The position numbers and the translations under genes are program-made. A stretch of DNA of 64,000 nucleotides from Chitinophaga pinensis (GTDB lineage: Bacteria > Bacteroidota > Bacteroidia > Chitinophagales > CAMDFR01): the NCBI GenBank assembly GCA_945860705.1, contig CAMART010000005.1:1-64000 (forward strand), in the 5' to 3' direction. Of the stretch, positions 47,851 to 54,163 are shown piece by piece (within the stretch, counting starts at the first letter, position 1; each line of letters starts with the position of its first letter). Under the pieces are notes generated by a model. It ran no database searches. It worked only from the letters and a program-made list of their open reading frames with translations, and was not told the origin of the DNA.

Positions 47851-47993
47851 ATAAACTGCCTCATAGAGGCAAACTGTTTATAAGAAAGACAAAATAAACT
47901 TGAGCTCCGTAGGTGCGACCTGATAATGTCTGGTCTACCATCAACAATTGGATTAGATTTTCTTGTCAGTGAGAAGACTAACGAGGGCGTGGA
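47851..47993. repeat. Tandem intergenic repeat, copy B (143 bp)
   Basis: The second copy of the unit at 47629-47773. It runs to 55 bases before the start of the HEPN-motif gene. The translated reverse strand of both copies gives similar pseudo-peptides, which explains a spurious open frame here. Confidence 0.75.
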
Positions 47994-48047
47994 TAATTTA
48001 ATAAAATTCATGTTGTATATTTGATAAAAATAAATAATATAATAAAA

Positions 48048-48845
48048 ATGGAAACGAAGAATAAGTTTAGAGAAATTGAAGTTTTGCCATTGATTAATTT
48101 AGATAATATAGATATTAAAGTTAGTACATTCACTGAGAAAAAAATTACATTTAAAAATGAAGAACAATATAGAGAAGTAATTGGAAAACTACAAAATATT
48201 ATTAATAAAAACCCTAATGCTATTGTTAAGACAAAAGTTGGCAATATGCAAACAGTTACAACACGTATTAAAAGTACTAAAAATAAGAAAAAAGTATTTA
48301 TGTTTCCAGAACCAAATCCAGTATGTATTTATTATAATAGCGCCATTAAGCATTTGGAGAATAGCAACTTAATAAAAAAAGACTTGTTTGAAGTGAAAAA
48401 CGGATTTAATTCTAATGATAATTTTGTGGAGTTTTCTAAATATTATTCAGAAATATCACAAGGAATTATTTTACTTGTAACAACATTGGAAGGATTCTTA
48501 AATCAGTTATTGCCAGATGATATTGAATTTTTATATTTAGAAAAAAAACATAATAAATCACATATTGAAATGCTTGATATTTCGACTAAAATAAGAAAAG
48601 TGGTTAAGCATTTACATAATATTGATTTCTATGTAACAAATCCTACTGAATACGACAATATTTCTTTGCTTGTTAATTTAAGAAATGATTTAGTGCATTT
48701 AAAAACAAATATCAAAAGCAATTTAACGGTCTATCAAGATTTATATAAAAGATTGATTGATATTGACCTTATAAATATATCTGAATCGGTCTTTATTTTT
48801 ATTAATAAAATAGTTCCAAATTATTTTATAGAAAAATCATTATAA
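48048..48845 (+). CDS. Putative HEPN-motif protein
   Basis: A 265-residue cytosolic protein, Lys/Asn-rich and A/T-rich in codon use. I do not recognise a named family. The C-terminal half is predicted all-helical (ISQGIILLVTTLEGFLNQLLP and onward), ending with R212-N-D-L-V-H217-LKT. The R-x4-6-H motif on a helix is the catalytic signature of HEPN RNases found in toxin, defence and RNA-processing proteins. The N-terminal 120 residues form a separate unknown domain. An ATG at 48048 is preferred over a TTG at 48021. A small gene follows 21 bases downstream and may be its partner. Confidence 0.6.
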   Translation: METKNKFREIEVLPLINLDNIDIKVSTFTEKKITFKNEEQYREVIGKLQNIINKNPNAIVKTKVGNMQTVTTRIKSTKNKKKVFMFPEPNPVCIYYNSAIKHLENSNLIKKDLFEVKNGFNSNDNFVEFSKYYSEISQGIILLVTTLEGFLNQLLPDDIEFLYLEKKHNKSHIEMLDISTKIRKVVKHLHNIDFYVTNPTEYDNISLLVNLRNDLVHLKTNIKSNLTVYQDLYKRLIDIDLINISESVFIFINKIVPNYFIEKSL

Positions 48846-48866
48846 CAAACTCCTTAAACATAAAAT

Positions 48867-49181
48867 ATGATTACAATAGAAGAAATATATAGCTTTTTAT
48901 TAGGCACAACATTTATAGAAAATAATGGTAATGAAATATATAAATATCGTTTTTACGATAAACAAAAAAAAGTTTCCGTTATTATAAACAATAAAGATAT
49001 TGTATCGAAAATTGGTTTTAAAGTTTACAAGGCTGGTAGTAAATGTATTCTTAAAATAACCCCAAAAGAATACGAAATAATTAAAGCAGAATACTTAGAA
49101 AATGGACTTAAACAACTTACATTGATATTAGAAGGTAATGACGTAATATTGACTGAACATAATTATAAACCAATTAATTAA
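48867..49181 (+). CDS. Small protein of unknown function, partner of the HEPN-motif gene
   Basis: A 104-residue protein with no recognised domain. It starts MITIEEIYSFLLGTTFIENN and appears mixed alpha/beta (KVSVIINNKDIVSKIGFKVYKAGSKCILKI; LKQLTLILEGNDVILTEHN). It is not membrane bound. Its close spacing after the HEPN-motif gene and the similar A/T-rich codon use suggest one operon, as in toxin-antitoxin pairs, but no antitoxin family can be claimed. A 97-base spacer separates it from the LRR gene. Confidence 0.6.
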   Translation: MITIEEIYSFLLGTTFIENNGNEIYKYRFYDKQKKVSVIINNKDIVSKIGFKVYKAGSKCILKITPKEYEIIKAEYLENGLKQLTLILEGNDVILTEHNYKPIN

Positions 49182-49278
49182 TAGTTCTGTTTTTTTATTT
49201 ATTTTTATTTTGTAACGCAGGTAGTTTTTCATATTCTGTCGTTATAAACCATTTCAAAAAACCACTTCATAGCACAAA

Positions 49279-50274
49279 ATGACAGGCGACAATAAAAAAG
49301 AATACTTGTTAACCCCAATTGGCTCGACTAACATAGAAAGAGTGAGTAATAGCTTGGCTATTACTCAAAAAATTTTGAACGAAACACAACAAAGACTTGA
49401 CCCTCTGCAATGGTGGCAAAGTGTAGATGATGAAATGAAAATGGTATTCTATGGTAATATTAAATATAGTGAAGAGATTAAAAAGGATTTTCATTGTGAT
49501 GTTTTATATTCAAAAAGAAAACTATTAGAAGAACATATAGAAGCTATAAAAAATTTAGATATTGTAATTATAAAAAATATATTGCAATTAAAATATCTTC
49601 ACGCAAGTGGATTTAATTTAACTAATATAAAATATATAAAGGAATTAAACAATATAACAAAATTGTATTTAAATTCCAGTGAATTATCTGATATTAGTTC
49701 GCTTGCCACATTAAATAATTTAACATATTTATCTTTAAGTTCTAGTAAAATATCCGATATTAGTCCTCTTACTTCATTAACAAATTTGATAGAACTAGAT
49801 TTAAATTATAATGAAATATCGGACTGTAGACAGCTTAACTCATTAATTAATTTAACAACCTTAGGTTTGACCGCTAATAAAATATCCGATATTAGTCCGC
49901 TTAACAAGTTAATTAATTTGACATCTTTAGGTTTATTGCTTAATCCAATTTCGGATATTAGTCCGCTTACCTCATTAATTAATTTGACAAACCTAAATTT
50001 AGGTTATAATGAAATATCGGATATTAGTGAACTTAAATCATTAACAAATTTGACTGAACTAAATTTAGACTATAATCAGATATCAGATATAAGTCCACTT
50101 ACATCGTTAACTAAATTAACACGTTTAAGTTTTGTCAATAATCAAATATCTGATATTAGACCACTTGCAACATTAACTAATTTGAAAGAACTACATTTAG
50201 GTTTTAATCCAATATCAGATCAACAGAAAGACTATTTAAGAACTAAATTACCAAATTGTCTTATTAAATACTAA
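49279..50274 (+). CDS. Cytosolic leucine-rich-repeat protein
   Basis: A 331-residue protein without a signal peptide. Residues about 1-105 form a separate helical domain (LTPIGSTNIERVSNSLAITQKILNE ... WWQSVDDEMKMVFYGN). It is followed by nine 22-residue leucine-rich repeats with consensus LTNLTxLxLxxNxISDISPL, the internalin/SDS22 type, and a short cap (DQQKDYLRTKLPNCL). Repeats are also near-identical in DNA (AATATCCGATATTAG-like), so repeat number may vary by recombination. LRR proteins recognise other proteins; lack of export suggests an intracellular partner or prey. It starts 97 bases after the small gene and ends 18 bases before the PLD-J gene. Confidence 0.85.
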   Translation: MTGDNKKEYLLTPIGSTNIERVSNSLAITQKILNETQQRLDPLQWWQSVDDEMKMVFYGNIKYSEEIKKDFHCDVLYSKRKLLEEHIEAIKNLDIVIIKNILQLKYLHASGFNLTNIKYIKELNNITKLYLNSSELSDISSLATLNNLTYLSLSSSKISDISPLTSLTNLIELDLNYNEISDCRQLNSLINLTTLGLTANKISDISPLNKLINLTSLGLLLNPISDISPLTSLINLTNLNLGYNEISDISELKSLTNLTELNLDYNQISDISPLTSLTKLTRLSFVNNQISDIRPLATLTNLKELHLGFNPISDQQKDYLRTKLPNCLIKY

Positions 50275-50292
50275 TTTTACTAATAATAATAA

Positions 50293-51639
50293 ATGCAAAC
50301 TGAAGCAGTATTTGAAAATATAGCTGAACGGATTCAAGTGGAAATTAGCAAGGCGCAGAAATCTATTTTTATTGCCGTTGCTTGGTTTACCAACAAGAAT
50401 CTTTTTAATGAAATAGTAAACAAAGCAAGAAACAGCTGTACCGTTTCGCTCATTATTTCTAATGATGATATTAACCTTAATTCAGCTATTGATTTTGAAC
50501 AGTTACTTACTTACAAATCGAAAGTATATAAAATCGGTAATGGTGATATAGAATTAATGCATAATAAATTTTGTGTTATTGATTATAGTACGGTCATTAC
50601 AGGTTCTTACAATTGGAGTTATAAAGCAGAAAATAATTTTGAGAATATAATCATTACAAGTAATGATACAACACTAGCCGAACAGTTTATCACAGAGTTT
50701 AATAATATTCGTAGACATTATTATCCAGATGTAGTGAATGAAGAAATTGTTTTTCCATTAAATAAAATCATTAAGCGATTAGAAATCCTCAACAATTATA
50801 TACTGCTCGAGGATATTGAAGAGTTGAAAAAGGAAACCTCAAAACTTAAGGAATACGATTTTAACTCCGACTTACAAGATATTATTCTTGATGTAAGGAA
50901 AGAAGAATTTGCATCAGCAATTAGTAAAATTCAAAGTTTTATTTCAAAAAATAAGCAACTTTCCATCTGGACAGACCCTGAAATTGCAGCACTCAAACTT
51001 GAAATCAAGAATTTAGAAAACCAACTAAATGGATATGACAATGAAAAGATAGAACTTGAAAAGTTACTTTCTGATTTTCAACATCGCCACACGATTGAAT
51101 TAGGAGACATTATACTTGATATTTTGAAATTGCGTAAACTGAAATTCAAAGAAGATAAAACAAAATATGAAGAAGCTGAAAATGACGAAAAGCAATATCG
51201 TGAACAATTCAACACCGAAAAAGAGAAGGAAATTTTTGAACTAACAGAGGAGCAAAAATTAGAGCTCAAAAAGAAATTTAGGAAAGCGACCATTTTATGC
51301 CATCCAGATAAAGTGGCTAATGAATTTACGGAAGCAGCCCAAAGAATTTTTATTGAACTAAAGCAAGCATATGATGCAAATGATTTAAAAAAAGTATCTG
51401 ATATACTTGAAGAACTGGAGAAAGGCAATTTCTTCAAGAATAAATCTGATACAATTCAAGAAAAAGACTTATTGAAAGCAGCTATTGCTAAATTAAAAAG
51501 ACAGATTAAAACTCTTGAAGCAGAAATTATTACCATAAAGGAAAGTGATACGTTCAAGACAGTAATCAGTATAGAAGATTGGGACGAATATTTCAACATA
51601 ACAAAGGAAAAATTAAAGCGAGAGCTTGAAGAACTATAA
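50293..51639 (+). CDS. PLD nuclease - coiled-coil - J-domain fusion protein
   Basis: A 448-residue protein with an unusual domain order. Residues 1-145 form a phospholipase D-like domain with a single HKD motif, H90-N-K92-x4-D97-x6-G104-S-x-N107, the form of bacterial Nuc-type endonucleases that act as dimers. Residues about 160-315 are helical and coiled-coil. Residues about 318-372 form a J-domain with the His337-Pro-Asp339 tripeptide in ATILCHPDKV and a helix III-like segment QRIFIELKQAYDAND. A further coiled coil follows (KAAIAKLKRQIKTLEAEI). A J-domain would recruit DnaK to the nuclease. Only 18 bases separate it from the LRR gene. Confidence 0.82.
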   Translation: MQTEAVFENIAERIQVEISKAQKSIFIAVAWFTNKNLFNEIVNKARNSCTVSLIISNDDINLNSAIDFEQLLTYKSKVYKIGNGDIELMHNKFCVIDYSTVITGSYNWSYKAENNFENIIITSNDTTLAEQFITEFNNIRRHYYPDVVNEEIVFPLNKIIKRLEILNNYILLEDIEELKKETSKLKEYDFNSDLQDIILDVRKEEFASAISKIQSFISKNKQLSIWTDPEIAALKLEIKNLENQLNGYDNEKIELEKLLSDFQHRHTIELGDIILDILKLRKLKFKEDKTKYEEAENDEKQYREQFNTEKEKEIFELTEEQKLELKKKFRKATILCHPDKVANEFTEAAQRIFIELKQAYDANDLKKVSDILEELEKGNFFKNKSDTIQEKDLLKAAIAKLKRQIKTLEAEIITIKESDTFKTVISIEDWDEYFNITKEKLKRELEEL

Positions 51640-51722
51640 CTTGAAATTGAGGAATAACATTATAACGAAATAATGAAAAACGACTTTATGAAACAATTTT
51701 GCATGGTAAGGCTTTTCCATTG

Positions 51723-51781
51723 GTTGGTATTACATTTTCTACCAACCAATACACATTTTTTTACTAAATATTGTGGTTGGT
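51723..51781. repeat. Inverted repeats near the right side of the PLD-J gene
   Basis: TTGGTTGGTA and TACCAACCAA (51721-51750) form a 10-bp stem with a 10-base loop. Just after is TAAATATTGTGGTTGG (about 51766-51781), which is close to the arm of the 34-bp palindrome at 46822-46855. Confidence 0.6.
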
Positions 51782-51820
51782 GAAATATAACGCTAACTAC
51801 ATGATAAAATTTTTTATTTA

Positions 51821-52126
51821 ATGTTACAAACTACTTTAAAAATAATTCTTTCTATATTATTACTAATCTGCCTTTTTGATATGCCCTACGGCTATTTTCA
51901 ATTGGTTCGCTTTATTGCGCTTTTATCTTTTGGCTTTTTAGCATACATTTCTTACCAAGAAAACAATAATCTATTTACAAGTATTTATGTTAGCTTGGCT
52001 ATTCTGTTTCAGCCTCTAATGAAAATAGCTCTAGGAAGAGAAATTTGGAATATAGTAGATGTAATAGTTGCATTATTCTTAATTGTATCTATATTCTTAA
52101 AGAATACATCTATTATGAAATCTTAA
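51821..52126 (+). CDS. DUF6804-like small membrane protein
   Basis: A 101-residue protein with three to four hydrophobic helices. The phrase CLFDMPYGYFQLVRFIALLSFGFLAYISYQE and PLMKIALGREIWNIVDVIVALFLI match the DUF6804 pattern of small Bacteroidota and proteobacterial membrane proteins of unknown function. The conserved Arg and Gly residues are in the loops. It lies 180 bases after the PLD-J gene, so it is probably not in the same transcript. A GAGTCT-cc-AGACTC hairpin lies 23 bases downstream (52149-52162). Confidence 0.8.
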   Translation: MLQTTLKIILSILLLICLFDMPYGYFQLVRFIALLSFGFLAYISYQENNNLFTSIYVSLAILFQPLMKIALGREIWNIVDVIVALFLIVSIFLKNTSIMKS

Positions 52127-52148
52127 TTAGATTCATTATTTAATGCCC

Positions 52149-52162
52149 GAGTCTCCAGACTC
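52149..52162. terminator. Small hairpin after the DUF6804-like gene
   Basis: GAGTCT-CC-AGACTC, a perfect 6-bp stem with a 2-base loop. There is no T-run, so termination is uncertain. Hairpins of the form GAGTCTggAGACTC are frequent in Bacteroidota spacers. Confidence 0.4.
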
Positions 52163-52180
52163 CGATTTAGTGATTATAAT

Positions 52181-52275
52181 TTTAAATATTTAAGTTGCTA
52201 TAAATCAAGCCCTCATTTTTTACGCACATACTAATTTATTTATAAAAGCATTTCTATTTTTACAAGATGAAAAAT
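52181..52275 (+). repeat. 95-bp duplicated leader, copy 1 (before the KilA-N gene)
   Basis: The block TTTAAATATTTAAGTTGCTA ... TTTACAAGATGAAAAAT is present at 52181-52275 and at 53113-53207, with 89 of 95 bases identical and no indels. In this copy the ATG (52267) opens only a four-codon frame (MKNI, stop TGA 52279-52281) that overlaps the real start ATG at 52278 by ATGA. Confidence 0.9.
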
Positions 52276-52277
52276 AT

Positions 52278-53108
52278 ATGACGATGGCAAAAAACAAAAA
52301 AATAAATGTACAAGGATTAGATATCGTTATCTATCAAGAAAAAGAAAGTGATTATATTTCGCTTACTGATATTGCAAGGTATAAAGATGCCGTTAATACA
52401 GATTCAATTATTCAAAACTGGATGAGAAATAGAAATACAGTTGAGCTTCTAGGCTTTTGGGAAACTATTTATAATCCAAATTTTAAACCCCTCGAATTCG
52501 AGGGGTTTAGAAAACAAGCTGGATTAAATAGTTTTGTGTTAACACCTAAAAAATGGATAGAAACCACCAATGCAATAGGCATAGTTTCTAAATCTGGAAG
52601 ATATGGTGGCACATTTGCTCATAAAGACATAGCTTTAGAATTCGCCTCTTGGATATCTATTGAATTTAAACTCTTTGTAATCAAAGAATTTCAGCGTCTA
52701 AAAGAAGTTGAAAATAATCGTATGCAATTAGAGTGGAATCTGCAAAGAACTATTTCAAAAATAAATTATCGAATACATACAGATGCTATCAAAGAGAATC
52801 TAATACCTGTTGCAATCAATAAAGCACAAATAAATTTTATATATGCAGACGAAGCAGATCTATTGAATGTAGCACTATTTGGCATCACAGCAAAACAATG
52901 GAGAGAGCAAAACCCAACAGAAAAAGGTAATATAAGAGATGAAGCCACCATAGAACAGTTGGTAGTGCTTAGCAATATAGAAAGTATCAATGCATTGCTT
53001 ATCTCACAAGGGTTGGCACAAAAAGAGAGGCTTATTCAGCTCAATAAAGTAGCTATTGCTCAAATGAAATCATTGCTTCTAAATACTACTATCAAAAAAC
53101 TAAAATAA
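52278..53108 (+). CDS. KilA-N domain protein
   Basis: A 276-residue DNA-binding protein. Residues about 8-140 form a KilA-N domain (YISLTDIARYKDAVNTDSIIQNWMRNRNTVELLGFWE; GLNSFVLTPKKWIETTNAIGIVSKSGRYGGTFAHKDIALEFASWISIEFKLFVIKEFQRLK), a fold of phage and large DNA virus origin. A helical C-terminal part (150-276) is shared by Bacteroidota members. No clear catalytic residues. The gene starts at ATG 52278 in an ATGA overlap with a four-codon upstream frame, and its leader is shared with the next gene. A perfect 26-bp palindrome lies inside the coding sequence (52484-52509). Confidence 0.88.
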   Translation: MTMAKNKKINVQGLDIVIYQEKESDYISLTDIARYKDAVNTDSIIQNWMRNRNTVELLGFWETIYNPNFKPLEFEGFRKQAGLNSFVLTPKKWIETTNAIGIVSKSGRYGGTFAHKDIALEFASWISIEFKLFVIKEFQRLKEVENNRMQLEWNLQRTISKINYRIHTDAIKENLIPVAINKAQINFIYADEADLLNVALFGITAKQWREQNPTEKGNIRDEATIEQLVVLSNIESINALLISQGLAQKERLIQLNKVAIAQMKSLLLNTTIKKLK

Positions 53109-53112
53109 TTTT

Positions 53113-53207
53113 TTTAAATATTTAAGTTGCTAATACTCAAGCCCTCATTTTTTACCCACATTCTCATTTATTTATAAAAGCATTTCTATTTTTACAAGAT
53201 GAAAAAT
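53113..53207 (+). repeat. 95-bp duplicated leader, copy 2 (before the QLSLF gene)
   Basis: See copy 1. Here the ATG at 53199 is the start codon of the downstream gene (MKNNQQLSLF), showing that the duplicated segment carries promoter or leader and the first three codons. Confidence 0.9.
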
Positions 53208-54152
53208 AACCAGCAACTTTCTTTATTTGCAGAAGAAGATTTAAAACAGCCTAGCATTACTCAGAAAGATGCATTCTTGCATTATATGTCTAGAATGGAG
53301 GTAGATATGCTCGAGTATGTACTCGATGATGAAAATACTTATAATGAATGCACAAAAGCTGTATTTCTTGAGAAACTAAATGAAACAGTTGCTGATTTCA
53401 AAAAAAAGGGCAATGACAATCTTATATATAATATAGGATATTGTGCGGCTTCATCTTGTAACCTTGCTTGCCAAGGTTATATTTTTAAATGCAATAAAAC
53501 TAAGGATACTTTTAGTCTTATTATCGAAGAGGAAAATCGAAAAATAATAGATATTTTTGAATGTACAAGGTTTGTTTCTATAAAAAAAGAATTCGTTTTT
53601 GCTAATCAATCAAATATTAATATCTATAACGAAGATAAAGTTACTTTTAAAACAGAAGTGGGAGTCTTTATTTATTTTCAAAAAATAGATAAAGCTTTAG
53701 AAGAAATAAAAACTATTTTAAAATCTCCTATAGATTTAAAAATGACGAATTATTGGGTTAATAATATTAAAGATTTAATATATGAAATAGATAAAGAAGA
53801 GCGTTTTATCAAAAAATATTATGACATTACAGAGATTTATAGAGTAGTAATTTCTTTGAATAAAGTATTTCCTCGATCCTCTGAAATTGAAAAATTATTA
53901 TTAGAATCAATTGCTAACTCATTAGATTTAAAAGATATGAAAAGTATGCAGCAATGGGGTAAGGACTATCAACTAAAAGATGATTATGATATAAGTAATC
54001 TATGTACAAATATTACATATAATAAAAAGAAAAAAACATATACAGCAAATCTATCTGATATAATAATATTCGATTTGGATAGTGATATCATAAAGCCTAT
54101 TTTTCGATATTATGAGATAAAAATGTCAATCCCTATTGAGTATCCTTTCTAA
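53199..54152 (+). CDS. Orphan protein with N-terminal QLSLF (clamp-binding-like) motif
   Basis: A 317-residue soluble protein that I do not recognise. Residues 6-10 are QLSLF, identical to the consensus motif (QLxLF) by which polymerases and repair proteins bind the beta sliding clamp. The rest is mixed (IGYCAASSCNLACQGYIFKCNKTKDTFSLIIEEENRKIID ...) with no catalytic signature; the ITEIYRVVISLNKVFPRSSEIEKLLLE helix and the final beta segment are regular. The KilA-N gene upstream carries the same 95-bp leader, which suggests shared control. Phage or plasmid origin is possible. Confidence 0.65.
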   Translation: MKNNQQLSLFAEEDLKQPSITQKDAFLHYMSRMEVDMLEYVLDDENTYNECTKAVFLEKLNETVADFKKKGNDNLIYNIGYCAASSCNLACQGYIFKCNKTKDTFSLIIEEENRKIIDIFECTRFVSIKKEFVFANQSNINIYNEDKVTFKTEVGVFIYFQKIDKALEEIKTILKSPIDLKMTNYWVNNIKDLIYEIDKEERFIKKYYDITEIYRVVISLNKVFPRSSEIEKLLLESIANSLDLKDMKSMQQWGKDYQLKDDYDISNLCTNITYNKKKKTYTANLSDIIIFDLDSDIIKPIFRYYEIKMSIPIEYPF

Positions 54153-54163
54153 GGATTATTTCC

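Larger units (their letters stand above)
47221..48000. other. Gene-free repeat region
   Basis: Short open frames here come from repeats and show no coding character. A 158-bp element at 47320-47477 is bounded by inverted TTTGTGAGATT / AATCTCACAAA. The repeated GCATC...GAGGACGAG unit occurs at 47278-47312 and 47774-47807, and a 145-bp unit occurs twice at 47629-47773 and 47851-47993. Confidence 0.65.

Noticed and set aside
47610-48011. A 133-codon open frame on the minus strand before the HEPN gene
   Set aside because: It consists of the two copies of the 145-bp intergenic repeat read in reverse (repeated SHLRSSSLF...SYKQFAS); both copies give similar pseudo-peptides and no real gene is indicated.
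48021-48047. TTG start for the HEPN-motif protein
   Set aside because: An in-frame ATG 27 bases further at 48048 is better and the intervening residues have low complexity.
48048-51639. Calling the HEPN-LRR-PLD-J cluster a known defence system
   Set aside because: No match in order or domain set to a named system that I can recall; only single domains are shared with known ones, so it is reported as a candidate.
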